DNA of 64,000 bases from Mycobacterium sp. E2479 (GCF_001667925.1 NZ_LZJR01000096.1:62001-126000), one strand, 5' to 3'. Numbered from the stretch's first letter, positions 46,084 through 55,693 are shown. Translations and numbers: made by a program. Notes: a model not told the origin generated them from the letters alone.

Positions 46084-47307
46084 CTAGCGCGTCAGCAGCG
46101 CGACGCATTCGCTGTGATGGGTCAGCGGGAACGCGTCGAACACCTTGATCTTCTCGACGGTGTAACCGTGGCCGCGGTAGATTCCGATGTCGCGTGCGAA
46201 AGATGCTGCCTCACAACCGATGTGCACCACCCGCGGGACGTCGGCGGCGGCCAGCAGGTCGATGACCTCGCGACCGGCGCCCGCCCGCGGCGGATCCAGC
46301 ACCGCCACGTCGGCGCGCCCTCGCTGCGCCGTCAACGCGCGGCGCACCGAGTCGGTGACGATGTGCACCTGGGTCAGATCGGCCAAGGTGGCCCGGGCGG
46401 CCCGGGTCGACGCGCGCGAGGTGTCCACGCTGAGCACGCGCCCGGAGTGCCCGACGGCAGCGCCGAGCACCGCCGCGAAAACGCCTGCGCCGCCGTACAG
46501 ATCCCACGCGCGCATCCCCGCGGCGGGCTGCGCCCAGTCGGCGACCAGCTCGCTGTACACGTTGGCCGCATCGCGGTGCGCCTGCCAGAAGGCGGTCACC
46601 GGCACCTGCCAACTTCGCCCGGCCACGCGCTGCACCGCCTCGTAGCGGCCCTCCACGACCTTGGTCGCGGTCTGCCTGCCCTGCCGCAGCGTGCGCACCA
46701 CGTGGCGCACGCCGTCGTCGTCGACGGCCACGTGCAGCTGGGCGCCCGGCGGCCAATCGATTTCGGCGATCCGGTCGAGCATGCCGCCCGCCAGCTGGGC
46801 ACACCGCAAATCGCTCACCAATTCCTCGCTGTGGTATCTGTGAAACCCCGGGCGGCGGTCGGGGCCCACGCCGAGCCGAACGCGGGTGCGCCACCCCGTC
46901 GGCGCGGAATCCGCCAGCGGTTCGGCCTCTCCGCTCCAGCGATGCCCGCCGAGGCGCTCGAGCTGATTGGCCACGATTTCGGCCTTGAGTGTGCGGGCCA
47001 CCTCGGGGGCGGCGAACGCCAGATCGCAACAGCCGGCGCCGCCGACCCCGGCGATGGGGCACAGCGATGTGATGCGACCGGCCGCCGGGTCGATAACCTC
47101 GATAACCTCTGCGTGCCAATAAGATCCGCGATCCGCGGTGACGCGGACACGAACCCGCTCGCGAGGCAAGGCGTAGCGGACGAACACCACCCGCCCTTCG
47201 TGGTGCGCGACGCAACTGCCGCCGTTGGCCGGGGCATCGGTGGTCAGGGTCAGCTCCCCCATCGGGGGTGGCGCCGCGCGCGGCGCGCGTGCCGATTCGC
47301 GGGTCAA
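46084..47307 (-). CDS. TrmA/RumA-type 23S rRNA/tRNA methyltransferase (Rv2689c-like)
   Basis: A 407-residue SAM-dependent RNA (uracil-C5) methyltransferase. TRAM domain at the N-terminus (VAHHEGRVVFVRYALPRERV), then the Cys-bearing segment LCPIAGVGGAGCC, the SAM motif MRAWDLYGGAGVFAAVLGAA and VAVLDPPRAGAGREVIDLLA. The nucleophile Cys may be in VVHIGCEAASFARDI. The exact RNA target is not known. TTG 47307 overlaps the permease stop by 4 bases; ATG 47262 is possible. Confidence 0.85.
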   Translation of the reverse strand: MTRESARAPRAAPPPMGELTLTTDAPANGGSCVAHHEGRVVFVRYALPRERVRVRVTADRGSYWHAEVIEVIDPAAGRITSLCPIAGVGGAGCCDLAFAAPEVARTLKAEIVANQLERLGGHRWSGEAEPLADSAPTGWRTRVRLGVGPDRRPGFHRYHSEELVSDLRCAQLAGGMLDRIAEIDWPPGAQLHVAVDDDGVRHVVRTLRQGRQTATKVVEGRYEAVQRVAGRSWQVPVTAFWQAHRDAANVYSELVADWAQPAAGMRAWDLYGGAGVFAAVLGAAVGHSGRVLSVDTSRASTRAARATLADLTQVHIVTDSVRRALTAQRGRADVAVLDPPRAGAGREVIDLLAAADVPRVVHIGCEAASFARDIGIYRGHGYTVEKIKVFDAFPLTHHSECVALLTR

Positions 47308-49298
47308 TCGAAGATTCCCCGACGAGCGTCACCCGGCGCCATGTGCGGCTGCAGGGTTTTACGCCGCTCCGACGAACTCAACTGCCACGGAACCGAAGTG
47401 ACCATGACGCCCGGCATGAACAGCAGGCGGCCCTTGAGCCGAAGGGCGCTCTGGTTGTGCAACACCTGCTCCCACCAATGGCCGACCACGTACTCCGGAA
47501 TGAACACCGTCACCACGGTGCGCGGCGACTCCTCCCTGGCCCGTTTGACGTATTCCAGTACGGGACGGGTCACTTCGCGATACGGCGACGCGATGACCTT
47601 GAGCGGGACGCTGATATCGCTGTCTTCCCATTTGCGCACCAGATCGCGCGTTTCCGCGTCGTCGACGCTGACTGTCACGGCCTCCAGCACATCGGGCCGG
47701 GTGGCCCTCGCGTAGGCGAGCGCACGCAGCGTCGGCAGGTGCAGCTTCGACACCAGCACCACGGCGTGGTTACGGCTGGGCAGTACCACATTCTCCTGGG
47801 CGGCCGCCTGCTCCGCCAATTCCCGGTTCACCGTGTTGTAGTGCCGGTGAATCATTTTCATGAGTCCGAACAGCAGGCTCATCGCGAACAGGGCGATCCA
47901 CGCTCCGGCCACGAACTTGGTCACCAGAACCACCAGCAACACCGTGCCCGTCGATAGCAATCCGACCGTGTTGACCACCCGCGAGCGCATCATCTTGCGC
48001 CGCACCCGCGGATCGCTTTCCGTGCGCAGCAACCGGGTCCAGTGCCGCACCATGCCGATCTGACTCAACGTGAAAGAAATGAACACGCCGACGATGTACA
48101 GCTGAATCAACGCGGTCACCTCACCGCGGAACGCGATGATCGCCAGCAGCGCTGCCCCGGACAGGAACAGGATTCCGTTGGAGAACGCCAATCGGTCTCC
48201 GCGGGTGTGCAATTGGCGGGGCAGGTAGCTGTGCTGCGCCAGGATCGAGCCAAGCACGGGAAAGCCGTTGAACGCGGTGTTGGCCGCCAGCACCAGAATT
48301 AGGGCGGTCACGGTGGCGATCAGCAGGAACCCGATGTGAAAGCTGCCGAACACCGTTTGGGCCAACTGGGTGACCAGGGTCTTCTGGTAGTAACCCTTGG
48401 GCGCGCCACCCAATTGCCTCGCGGGATCCTCGACGAGTTTGACCCCGATCTTCTCGGCCAGCACGATGATGCCCATCAGCAGGGTCACCGCGATGCCGCC
48501 CAGCATCAGCAGCGTCGTCGCGGCGTTGCGCGACTTGGGTTTCTGAAACGCCGGCACGCCATTGCTGATCGCCTCGACACCGGTCAGCGCCGCGCAGCCC
48601 GACGAGAACGACCGCGCCACCAGGAACGCCAACGCGAAGCCGACGACCTGGCCGTGCTCGGCATGCATTTCGAAACCCGCCGACTCGGCCCGCAGCGGAT
48701 TGCCCAGCACGAAGATCCGGAACAGCCCCCAGCCGATCATGACCAGGACTCCGACGATGAACGCATACGTCGGGATAGCGAACGCCAACCCGGACTCGCG
48801 CACGCCGCGCAGGTTTAGCGCCATCACCAGCAGGATGGACACCACGCAAAAAAAGACCTTGTGCTGGGCCACGATCGGAATCGCCGAGCCGATGTTGGCC
48901 ATCGCGGAGGCCGTCGAGACCGCAACGGTCAGAACGTAATCCACCATCAGCGCGCTGGCGACCACGAGGCCGGCCGTGTCGCCCAGATTGGTGGTCACCA
49001 CCTCATAGTCGCCGCCGCCGGACGGGTAGGCATGGACGTTTTGCCGGTAGCTGGCCACCACTACCAGCATCACTCCGGCCACCGCGAGCCCGATCCACGG
49101 CGTCAGCGCGTACGCGGTCACCCCGGCCACCGAGAGCATCAGGAAGACCTCCTCGGGCGCATACGCAACCGAGGACAGCGCGTCGGAGGCGAACACCGGC
49201 AAGGCGATCCGCTTGGGCAGCAGCGTGTGACTCAGCCGGTCGCTGCGAAACGGCCGACCGATAAGCAACCGACGGGTGGCGGTTGAAAGTTTGGACAC
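47304..49298 (-). CDS. APC-family amino acid permease with C-terminal universal-stress-like domain (Rv2690c-like)
   Basis: A 664-residue protein with twelve membrane segments and a cytoplasmic tail (RDLVRKWEDSDISVPLKVIA, then TVFIPEYVVGHWWEQVLH). APC signature: AYPSGGGDYEVVTTNLGD and LTGVEAISNGVPAFQKP. Substrate probably an amino acid; exact one unknown. I chose GTG 49298 because Rv2690c starts MSKLSTA there; the frame extends to 49490. Divergent from ceoB. Confidence 0.88.
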   Translation of the reverse strand: MSKLSTATRRLLIGRPFRSDRLSHTLLPKRIALPVFASDALSSVAYAPEEVFLMLSVAGVTAYALTPWIGLAVAGVMLVVVASYRQNVHAYPSGGGDYEVVTTNLGDTAGLVVASALMVDYVLTVAVSTASAMANIGSAIPIVAQHKVFFCVVSILLVMALNLRGVRESGLAFAIPTYAFIVGVLVMIGWGLFRIFVLGNPLRAESAGFEMHAEHGQVVGFALAFLVARSFSSGCAALTGVEAISNGVPAFQKPKSRNAATTLLMLGGIAVTLLMGIIVLAEKIGVKLVEDPARQLGGAPKGYYQKTLVTQLAQTVFGSFHIGFLLIATVTALILVLAANTAFNGFPVLGSILAQHSYLPRQLHTRGDRLAFSNGILFLSGAALLAIIAFRGEVTALIQLYIVGVFISFTLSQIGMVRHWTRLLRTESDPRVRRKMMRSRVVNTVGLLSTGTVLLVVLVTKFVAGAWIALFAMSLLFGLMKMIHRHYNTVNRELAEQAAAQENVVLPSRNHAVVLVSKLHLPTLRALAYARATRPDVLEAVTVSVDDAETRDLVRKWEDSDISVPLKVIASPYREVTRPVLEYVKRAREESPRTVVTVFIPEYVVGHWWEQVLHNQSALRLKGRLLFMPGVMVTSVPWQLSSSERRKTLQPHMAPGDARRGIFD

Positions 49299-49425
49299 GA
49301 GAGCCAAGAGTAAGCCCAGACGGGTTTGGCGGTAGCGTTCGTAGGAGAATGTTTGCCGACCGAAACGGCTGGCCGACGTTGGGTTACCGGAGAAGGGCGC
49401 AGGACGCGGTCGAGAGGACCTCAAG

Positions 49426-50091
49426 TTGCGAGTAGTGGTGATGGGCTGCGGGCGGGTCGGTTCTTCGGTCGCCGACGGGCTCTCGCGCATCGGTCACGAC
49501 GTCGCGGTCATCGACCGTGACAGCACCGCCTTCAACCGGCTCAGCCCCGAATACGCCGGCGAGCGGGTGCTGGGGCAGGGATTCGACCGAGATGTACTGC
49601 TGAGGGCACGCATCGAGGAAGCGGACGCGTTCGCCGCGGTGTCATCGGGCGACAACTCCAACATCATCTCCGCGCGGCTGGCCCGCGAGACGTTCGGCGT
49701 CAAGCGGGTCGTGGCGCGCATCTACGACGCCAAGCGCGCCGAGGTCTACGAGCGGTTGGGCATTCCCACCATCGCGACCGTGCCCTGGACCACCGACCGG
49801 CTGCTCAACGCGCTGCTGCGTGAGTCCGAGACGGCCAAGTGGCGCGATCCCACCGGCACGGTCGCCGTGTCCGAGGTCGTCTTGCACGAGGACTGGATCG
49901 GGCATCGCGTCACCGATCTCGAACAGGCCACCGGCGCCCGGGTCGCGTTCCTGATCCGTTTCGGGGCCGGCGTGTTGCCAGAGCCCAAGTCGGTTATCCA
50001 AGCCGGCGACCAGGTGTACGTCGCCGCGATCTCCGGCCGCGCCGCCGAGGCGGTGGCCATCGCCGCGCTGCCGCCCAGCGAAGACTTGTGA
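49426..50091 (+). CDS. ceoB: Potassium-uptake regulator TrkA-like, CeoB
   Basis: A 221-residue RCK protein: NAD-binding fold MRVVVMGCGRVGSSVADGLS, then IDRDSTAFNRLS and a C-terminal TrkA_C domain (TGARVAFLIRFGAGVLPEPK, IQAGDQVYVAAISG). It gates a Trk/Ktr potassium channel in response to nucleotides. Matches Rv2691. The start is TTG 49426. Confidence 0.93.
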   Translation: MRVVVMGCGRVGSSVADGLSRIGHDVAVIDRDSTAFNRLSPEYAGERVLGQGFDRDVLLRARIEEADAFAAVSSGDNSNIISARLARETFGVKRVVARIYDAKRAEVYERLGIPTIATVPWTTDRLLNALLRESETAKWRDPTGTVAVSEVVLHEDWIGHRVTDLEQATGARVAFLIRFGAGVLPEPKSVIQAGDQVYVAAISGRAAEAVAIAALPPSEDL

Positions 50092-50125
50092 CGAATTCGA
50101 ACGAGCGGCTCGAGGAGCGGCGTAC

Positions 50126-50803
50126 ATGAAGGTAGCTGTTGCCGGCGCCGGCGCCGTCGGCCGCTCGGTCACCCGCGAACTCATCGGCAACGGCCACGAT
50201 GTGACGCTGATCGAACGTAATCCCGATCATGTCGACGTCGACGCCATCCCGGCCGCGCACTGGAGGCTGGGCGATGCCTGCGAACTGAGCTTGCTCGAGT
50301 CGGTGCGCATGCAGGAGTTCGACGTGGTAGTCGCCGCGACGGGTGACGACAAGGCCAACGTGGTCCTTAGCTTGTTGGCCAAAACCGAGTTCGCCGTGCC
50401 GCGGGTGGTGGCCCGGGTCAACGATCCCCGCAACGAATGGCTGTTCACCGACGCCTGGGGGGTTGACGTGGCGGTGTCGACGCCGCGCATGCTGGCCTCC
50501 CTGATCGAAGAGGCCGTCGCCGTCGGTGATCTGGTGCGGCTGATGGAATTCCGCAAGGGTCAGGCCAACCTGGTCGAGATCACCCTGCCCGACGACACCC
50601 CGTGGGGCGGCAAGCCCGTGCGCAAGCTGCAGCTGCCGCGGGACACCTCGCTGGTGACGATCCTGCGCGGGCCCCGGGTGATCGTTCCCGAGGACGACGA
50701 GCCGCTGGAGGGCGGCGACGAGCTGCTGTTCGTCGCCATCGCCGAGGCGGAAGAGGACCTGCAGAAGCTGCTACTGGGCAGCCACAGTCCGTCCGGGGAG
50801 TAG
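50126..50803 (+). CDS. ceoC: Potassium-uptake regulator TrkA-like, CeoC
   Basis: A 225-residue RCK protein: MKVAVAGAGAVGRSVTRELI, then LIERNPDHVDVDAIPAAHWR, the NAD pocket VVAATGDDKANVVLSLLAK and a TrkA_C domain (VRKLQLPRDTSLVTILRGPR). Matches Rv2692. It follows ceoB by 34 bases, GAGCGGCGTAC before the ATG. CeoB and CeoC are thought to assemble as partners. Confidence 0.93.
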   Translation: MKVAVAGAGAVGRSVTRELIGNGHDVTLIERNPDHVDVDAIPAAHWRLGDACELSLLESVRMQEFDVVVAATGDDKANVVLSLLAKTEFAVPRVVARVNDPRNEWLFTDAWGVDVAVSTPRMLASLIEEAVAVGDLVRLMEFRKGQANLVEITLPDDTPWGGKPVRKLQLPRDTSLVTILRGPRVIVPEDDEPLEGGDELLFVAIAEAEEDLQKLLLGSHSPSGE

Positions 50804-50859
50804 CGGCGATCGCCGGCGCGGCGGAGCCGGGCGCAGCGGGTCGCCACCATCAGGATTGG

Positions 50860-51573
50860 TCAGTCGGTAACGGCACCGGGTTCGATCTCGACCGCGGGGA
50901 CGCCCGCAGCGGCGATGGCCCGTCGCGCCGACTTGATCGCCGCGTAGGTCGCCAACGCGGCCAGCACGGTCAGCGGCCAGCCCATCGCGATCCGTGCCAC
51001 CGCTAGCCAGCCGGTCCGATCGGCGTCGTAGAGCAAACCCTGAACGACGAACCGGGCTGCGAACACCAGCACCCAGCCCACCGAGGCGATGTCGAACGCA
51101 TAGACGGCCCGGGGCACCTCGCGCCAACCGTCACCCCGCCCGGTGGTCCAACTCCACGCGTAGCCGACCATCGGCCGGCGGATCACGACCGACGCCGCGA
51201 CGACCACCGCCCACACCAACGACATCCAGATGCCGAGCAGGAAGTAGCCTTTGGACTCCCCCAGCACATAGGCGATCAGCGCGCATAGCGCGACGCCGAA
51301 GAAGCCGGAGAACGCCGGCTGAGGCGAGTCGCGGCGCATGAGCCGCCACACCAAGATCAGCGCCGCCACCCCCAGCGCGGCCACGATCGCGGGAACCAAT
51401 CCCGACACGCTCGAAACGACGACGAACACCACCACCGGCAGCGACGAATAAATGACTCCACTGACCCCGCCTGCCTGAGCCAGCAGACGTTCCGGGTTCA
51501 TGCGGTTGGTGGTCATTTGTTCCGACGAACCCGACTCGCGCGGGGTTGACCCCAGATGCTTAGGGTCGGTCAC
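50860..51573 (-). CDS. DUF3159 membrane protein (Rv2693c-like)
   Basis: A 237-residue protein with five to six membrane segments (IYSSLPVVVFVVVSSVSGLV, IVAALGVAALILVWRLMR, GFFGVALCALIAYVLGESKG, MSLVWAVVVAASVVIRRP, WPLTVLAALATYAAIKSAR). DUF3159 of unknown function, conserved in Actinobacteria. GTG 51573 overlaps the OB-fold gene stop by 4 bases, as in M. tuberculosis. Confidence 0.88.
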   Translation of the reverse strand: MTDPKHLGSTPRESGSSEQMTTNRMNPERLLAQAGGVSGVIYSSLPVVVFVVVSSVSGLVPAIVAALGVAALILVWRLMRRDSPQPAFSGFFGVALCALIAYVLGESKGYFLLGIWMSLVWAVVVAASVVIRRPMVGYAWSWTTGRGDGWREVPRAVYAFDIASVGWVLVFAARFVVQGLLYDADRTGWLAVARIAMGWPLTVLAALATYAAIKSARRAIAAAGVPAVEIEPGAVTD

Positions 51574-51938
51574 CGTTGAATTTCGTAGTGCGGGTTGTAG
51601 ATCGCTTTGGTTCCGTTCTCCAGCTTGCCGAGGCGCCCGCGCACTCGCAGGGTACGGCCAGAGTCGATGCCCGGTATGCGGCGTTGTCCCAGCCACACGA
51701 GCGTGACGGTGTCGCTGCCGTCGAACAATTCGGCGCGCACCCCGCCGGCGCAGGCCCTGCCGTTGCACTCGACGCTACGAAGCGTTCCCACCATCGTGAC
51801 TTCTTGGCCACGCTCGCAGTCAACCGCGCGTTGCGCGCCGGTGCTTGCGACCTCGTCGGATAGCTCCTCCGAGTCGAGTTGTTCCGGATCCTCCGTCAAC
51901 CGACGGCCGAGCCGGCGTAGATACCCTTGGGCCCCCAT
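51570..51938 (-). CDS. OB-fold nucleic acid-binding protein (Rv2694c-like)
   Basis: A 122-residue protein: helical start MGAQGYLRRLGRRLTEDPEQ, then an OB-fold (EVTMVGTLRSVECNGRACAG, RAELFDGSDTVTLVWLGQRR, SGRTLRVRGRLGKLENGTKA) as in RecG wedge or tRNA anticodon-binding domains. It may bind nucleic acid; role unknown. I chose ATG 51938; the frame extends to 51995. Confidence 0.82.
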   Translation of the reverse strand: MGAQGYLRRLGRRLTEDPEQLDSEELSDEVASTGAQRAVDCERGQEVTMVGTLRSVECNGRACAGGVRAELFDGSDTVTLVWLGQRRIPGIDSGRTLRVRGRLGKLENGTKAIYNPHYEIQR

Positions 51939-52076
51939 GGCCACTCCTGACAAATGCTGATAAGCCCCGACGCTTCCATCTATGCCAACGGACACCGTAG
52001 ACCTGTTGGTTCCCCGGCGCCAACTGACTCAAACGTCGTGTTGGAGGGCCGGTGAACGGCGGGGCACTATCTAGAG

Positions 52077-52775
52077 GTGGTGGTCGATCTACGCGGTGTT
52101 ACGACGGTGTTGTTGCCCGGGACCGGCTCCGACGACGACTACGTTCACCGGGCATTTTCCCGCCCCCTGTCCGAGATCGGCGCGGTGCTGGTGACCCCGC
52201 GGCCGCGGCCCGAGCGGTTGATCGAGGGCTACCGGGCGGCGCTGGATGACGCTGCGCGTGCGAAGCCGATCGCCGTGGGCGGGGTTTCGATCGGCGCCGC
52301 GGTGGCGGCTGCCTGGGCGCTGACCCATCCCGACCGGGCAGTCGCGGTGCTGGCCGCGCTGCCGGCCTGGACGGGCGCGCCCGGGGCGGCGCCCGCGGCA
52401 CTTGCGGCGCGGTATTCGGCGGCGCAGTTACGCACCGACGGGCTGGCGACGACCACGACCCAGATGCGGGCGTCCAGCCCGCCGTGGCTGGCCGACGAGC
52501 TGACCCGGTCTTGGGGCGCGCAGTGGCCACATCTGCCGGATGCGATGGAAGAGGCGGCCGCCTACGTCGCGCCGAGCTGCGACGAGCTGGCCGGACTGGC
52601 GGTGCCGCTGGGCGTGGCCTCCGCGGTCGACGATCCGATCCACCCGTTGCAGGCCGGCCTCGACTGGGTCGCGGCAGCGCCGCGGGCGGCGCTGCAAACG
52701 GTGACGCTGGATCAGATCGGGACGGATCCCGCCGCCCTGGGCGCAGCCTGCCTGAGCGCGCTGGCCGACCTGTAG
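52077..52775 (+). CDS. Alpha/beta-hydrolase (Rv2695-like)
   Basis: A 232-residue protein with a nucleophile elbow GGVSIGAAVAAAWALTHP (G-V-S-I-G) and a likely acid/His in LGVASAVDDPIHPLQAGLDW. An esterase- or thioesterase-like role is plausible; substrate unknown. GTG start, upstream AGAGGTGG. Convergent with the DUF3710 gene. Confidence 0.82.
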   Translation: MVVDLRGVTTVLLPGTGSDDDYVHRAFSRPLSEIGAVLVTPRPRPERLIEGYRAALDDAARAKPIAVGGVSIGAAVAAAWALTHPDRAVAVLAALPAWTGAPGAAPAALAARYSAAQLRTDGLATTTTQMRASSPPWLADELTRSWGAQWPHLPDAMEEAAAYVAPSCDELAGLAVPLGVASAVDDPIHPLQAGLDWVAAAPRAALQTVTLDQIGTDPAALGAACLSALADL

Positions 52776-52779
52776 CCGG

Positions 52780-53553
52780 TCAGCCGCCGGTCGTGGTGCG
52801 CAGTTGTTGCATCGCCGACCCGTCGGCGCTGCGGCGCGCGGCCGGCTCGCTGGGCGGCGCCTGTTGCCCTTCGGCCCGTTGGGCGTCGTCCTGCTGTGCG
52901 GCCTGTTGGGCAGCGGCAGCTTCGCGCAGCTGCTGCGCCATCGGCTCGGGTAGCTGGACGGTCAGCGGTGTGCGCACCGGCAACGGCGTGTCACCGCGCC
53001 GAACCACGGTGTCCGCCAAGGCCGCTCGCGCCTCCTGCTCCAGGGCTTCCATCGTCTCCTGCGAGCCGTTGATGACGCAGCGGATCATCCATCGGTAGCC
53101 ATCGACCCCGATGAAGCGCACCACGCCCGCGGCGGTGCCCACCACTTCGCGACCCCACGGCCCGTCCTTGATGCTCACTTGGGCGGAGTCGTTGCGCAGC
53201 GATTCGGCGAGCTCGCCGGCCACTTCACGCCACAGGCCACCCGTTTTCGGCGCGGCGTAGGCGGCGATGGTGAAACGGCCGTTCGGCGTGACGACCCAGA
53301 CCGCGCTGGGCACACCGGTTTCGGTCAGCTCGACCTGCAGTTGGCCGGCCTCCGGCATGGGAATGAGCACCGAGCCCAGGTCAAGCCGGGCCAACTCGGC
53401 GACCGCGGGGTCGTCGAAGTCCTCGATATCGAAGGGGCCCTCGAGCTCTTCGGGCGCCGACTCGTCGGCGTCGCGGGTCGCGACCTCGTCCGCCGCTGAT
53501 GTGTCGGCACCGGGGGTGTCGTCGTCTTTGGGTGTGCGTTTACCGAATGCCAT
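52780..53553 (-). CDS. DUF3710 protein (Rv2696c-like)
   Basis: A 257-residue protein: acidic N-terminus, then DIEDFDDPAVAELARLDLGS, PMPEAGQLQVELTETGVPS and WREVAGELAESLRNDSAQVS. Typical DUF3710, conserved beside dut in mycobacteria; function unknown. A Gln/Ala-rich C-terminal stretch (QLREAAAAQQAAQQDDAQRA) is low-complexity. ATG 53553 shares one base with the dut stop. Confidence 0.86.
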   Translation of the reverse strand: MAFGKRTPKDDDTPGADTSAADEVATRDADESAPEELEGPFDIEDFDDPAVAELARLDLGSVLIPMPEAGQLQVELTETGVPSAVWVVTPNGRFTIAAYAAPKTGGLWREVAGELAESLRNDSAQVSIKDGPWGREVVGTAAGVVRFIGVDGYRWMIRCVINGSQETMEALEQEARAALADTVVRRGDTPLPVRTPLTVQLPEPMAQQLREAAAAQQAAQQDDAQRAEGQQAPPSEPAARRSADGSAMQQLRTTTGG

Positions 53554-54017
53554 CACAAACTCGCATGTCCGCCGGAGGAACCGTGACCGCCGTCGCCACG
53601 GGATGTTTCGGCCAGCCCGGCGTCGTCGAACGACGAGACTTCGACCAGCTCCACTAATTCGACTCGCTGCACCAACAACTGGGCGATCCGGTCGCCGCGG
53701 TGCACCACGATCGGCTCAGTCGGGTCCAAGTTGATCAGCGCAACCTTGATCTCGCCGCGATAGCCTGCATCGACGGTACCGGGACTGTTGACGATCGAAA
53801 GTCCAACTCGCGCAGCCAGTCCCGACCGTGGATGCACCAAGCCGACCATCCCGAACGGAATGGCCACCGCGATCCCCGTTCGCACCAGGGCGCGGCGCCC
53901 GGGCTCCAGTTTCACGTCTTCTGCGCTGTAGAGATCGATCCCGGCGTCGCCCTCATGGGCGCGGCTGGGCAGCGGAAGCTCCGGATCAAGACGGACGATG
54001 GCCAAACTGGTCGACAC
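53553..54017 (-). CDS. dut: dUTP diphosphatase
   Basis: A 154-residue homotrimeric dUTPase hydrolysing dUTP to dUMP. The five motifs are present: [63 protein letters not shown] and the mobile Gly-rich tail [18 protein letters not shown] 54017 start matches Rv2697c. Overlaps the start region of the divergent DUF3093 gene only upstream. Confidence 0.95.
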   Translation of the reverse strand: MSTSLAIVRLDPELPLPSRAHEGDAGIDLYSAEDVKLEPGRRALVRTGIAVAIPFGMVGLVHPRSGLAARVGLSIVNSPGTVDAGYRGEIKVALINLDPTEPIVVHRGDRIAQLLVQRVELVELVEVSSFDDAGLAETSRGDGGHGSSGGHASL

Positions 54018-54042
54018 GGGGCCACAGACTACCCTTGACTGC

Positions 54043-54528
54043 GTGTCCGATACGCGCGTCGCGCCGCACAACGTGCGGTATCGCGAACGATTGTGGGTTC
54101 CGTGGTGGTGGTGGCCCCCGGCCTTCGCGCTGGCGGGCATCATCGCTTTCGAATTCAACATGGGCGTCACCCGCCACTCGACCTGGTGGCCGTACGCGAC
54201 GCTGTTCGCGGTCGCGGCCGCGGCGCTGCTGTGGCTGGGCCGCATCGAGATCCGCGTCACCGAAGACCCCGCGGCGCCGGGCGAAACACAGCTGTGGGCC
54301 GGGCCGGCGCATCTGCCGATCACCGCGATCTCCCGGTCCGCGGAAATCGCGCCCTCGGCCAAGTCCGCCGCGTTGGGCCGTCAGCTGGACCCGGCGGCCT
54401 ACGTCCTCCACAGGGCATGGGTGGGACCGATGATCCTTGCGGTCCTCGACGATCCGGACGATCCGACGCCGTACTGGCTGGTGAGCTGCCGTCACCCCGA
54501 ACGAGTGCTGTCGGCACTGACACGGTGA
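54043..54528 (+). CDS. DUF3093 membrane protein (Rv2698-like)
   Basis: A 161-residue protein with two membrane segments ([39 protein letters not shown]) and a soluble C-terminal domain ([36 protein letters not shown]). DUF3093 of unknown function, conserved next to dut. I chose GTG 54043; a frame start at 53998 lies inside dut. Confidence 0.87.
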   Translation: MSDTRVAPHNVRYRERLWVPWWWWPPAFALAGIIAFEFNMGVTRHSTWWPYATLFAVAAAALLWLGRIEIRVTEDPAAPGETQLWAGPAHLPITAISRSAEIAPSAKSAALGRQLDPAAYVLHRAWVGPMILAVLDDPDDPTPYWLVSCRHPERVLSALTR

Positions 54529-54537
54529 GTGCGGCCG

Positions 54538-54840
54538 TCAGGCCGCGCAGTCGGTACAGATCATCACGCCGTTCTTCTCGCTGGCCAGCCGACTGCGGTG
54601 TTGCACCAGGAAACAGCTCGAGCAGGTGAACTCGTCGGCCTGCTTCGGAATCACTCGCACCGACAGTTCCTCACCGGACAGGTCGGCACCCGGCAGCTCA
54701 AAGTTCTCAGCGGATTCAGATTCGTCGACATCGACAACGGCCGAAGCCGCCTCGTTCCGTCGCGCTTTGAGCTCCTCCAGCGAGTCCTCCGAAACGTCGT
54801 CGGTCTCGGTGCGCCGTGGAGCGTCATAGTCGGTAGGCAT
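54538..54840 (-). CDS. DUF4193 zinc-ribbon protein (Rv2699c-like)
   Basis: A 100-residue acidic protein ending in a zinc ribbon (EFTCSSCFLVQHRSRL ... VMICTDCAA; C-x2-C and C-x2-C). DUF4193; a transcription-related role has been suggested for similar proteins but is not established. A CRP-type palindrome lies 114 bases upstream of its start, in the intergenic region shared with cei. Confidence 0.9.
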   Translation of the reverse strand: MPTDYDAPRRTETDDVSEDSLEELKARRNEAASAVVDVDESESAENFELPGADLSGEELSVRVIPKQADEFTCSSCFLVQHRSRLASEKNGVMICTDCAA

Positions 54841-54953
54841 ATCTCTTCCCCTGCCCTATAGCCTCTGCATCCCCGCGATATCCAAGCATCGCTTTGTACC
54901 AGCGTCGAACGCATCCACCAAATGATTCGTGCCCGTATCGCGGTGCATTAAGG

Positions 54954-54969
54954 TGTGATTTACCTCACA
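54954..54969. promoter_or_regulatory. CRP-type palindrome between DUF4193 gene and cei
   Basis: TGTGA-TTTACC-TCACA is an exact match to the cAMP receptor protein consensus (TGTGA, 6 bases, TCACA). It lies in the shared upstream region, 65 bases before the cei start and 114 before the DUF4193 start. Confidence 0.75.
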
Positions 54970-55033
54970 TTCCTATTCTTACCCTTGCGCTCGTCTCTGA
55001 ACAGTGGGTTTAGCGTGCGGTTAGAGTGCACCT

Positions 55034-55684
55034 GTGGTCACGCAAATCACCGAGGGTACAGCGTTTGACAAGCACGGTCGGCCTTTTCGGCGCCGCAACC
55101 CCCGGCCCGCGATCGTCGCGGTGGTCGTTCTCGCAGTGGCCACCGCGGTGATCTGGACGATCGCGCTGACGCGCCCCGCAAGGGTGCACGAGGCCGCGGT
55201 GTGCAATCCGCCGCCGGAGTCGGCCGGCTCGGCACCGGCCCAGCTCGGTGAGCAGGTGTCACGCAGCGCCATGATGGACGTCACGCCAGCCAAGCTGGCG
55301 GACACCAAAGTTCGCGTCCTCAACGCCAGCGGCCGGGGCGGCCAGGCCCCCGACGTCGCGGGCGCCATGAAAGACCTCGGCTTCGCGCAACCCACCGCCG
55401 CCAATGACCCCCTCTACGCGGGCACCAGACTCACTTGTCAGGGCCAAATCCGTTTCGGCACGGCCGGACAGGCCACCGCGGCCGCCGTGTGGCTGGTCGC
55501 GCCGTGCACAGAGCTGTTCAACGACAACCGCGCCGACGACTCGGTCGACCTCTCCCTGGGCACCGACTTCAGCGCGTTGGCCCACAACGACGACATCGAC
55601 GCCGTGCTCGCCACCCTGCGTCCGGGCGCCACCGAACCCTCAGATCCCACGCTGCTGGCCAAGATTCACGCCAGCAGCTGCTGA
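55034..55684 (+). CDS. cei: Cei, envelope integrity protein with LytR C-terminal domain
   Basis: A 216-residue protein with a basic cytoplasmic N terminus, one membrane anchor (AIVAVVVLAVATAVIWTIAL) and an extracytoplasmic LytR_C domain (VRVLNASGRGGQAPDVAGAM, QGQIRFGTAGQATAAAVWLV, CTELFNDNRADDSVDLSLGT). Matches Rv2700 (cei), which is required for envelope integrity. Two outer Cys (LTCQ and APCT) may form a disulfide. GTG 55034 start. Confidence 0.92.
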   Translation: MVTQITEGTAFDKHGRPFRRRNPRPAIVAVVVLAVATAVIWTIALTRPARVHEAAVCNPPPESAGSAPAQLGEQVSRSAMMDVTPAKLADTKVRVLNASGRGGQAPDVAGAMKDLGFAQPTAANDPLYAGTRLTCQGQIRFGTAGQATAAAVWLVAPCTELFNDNRADDSVDLSLGTDFSALAHNDDIDAVLATLRPGATEPSDPTLLAKIHASSC

Positions 55685-55693
55685 CGCCGACGG

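Noticed and set aside
53553..54362. 269-codon version of dut starting at 54362
   Set aside because: dUTPases of this family are about 154 residues and start at GTG 54017; the upstream part overlaps the divergent DUF3093 gene.
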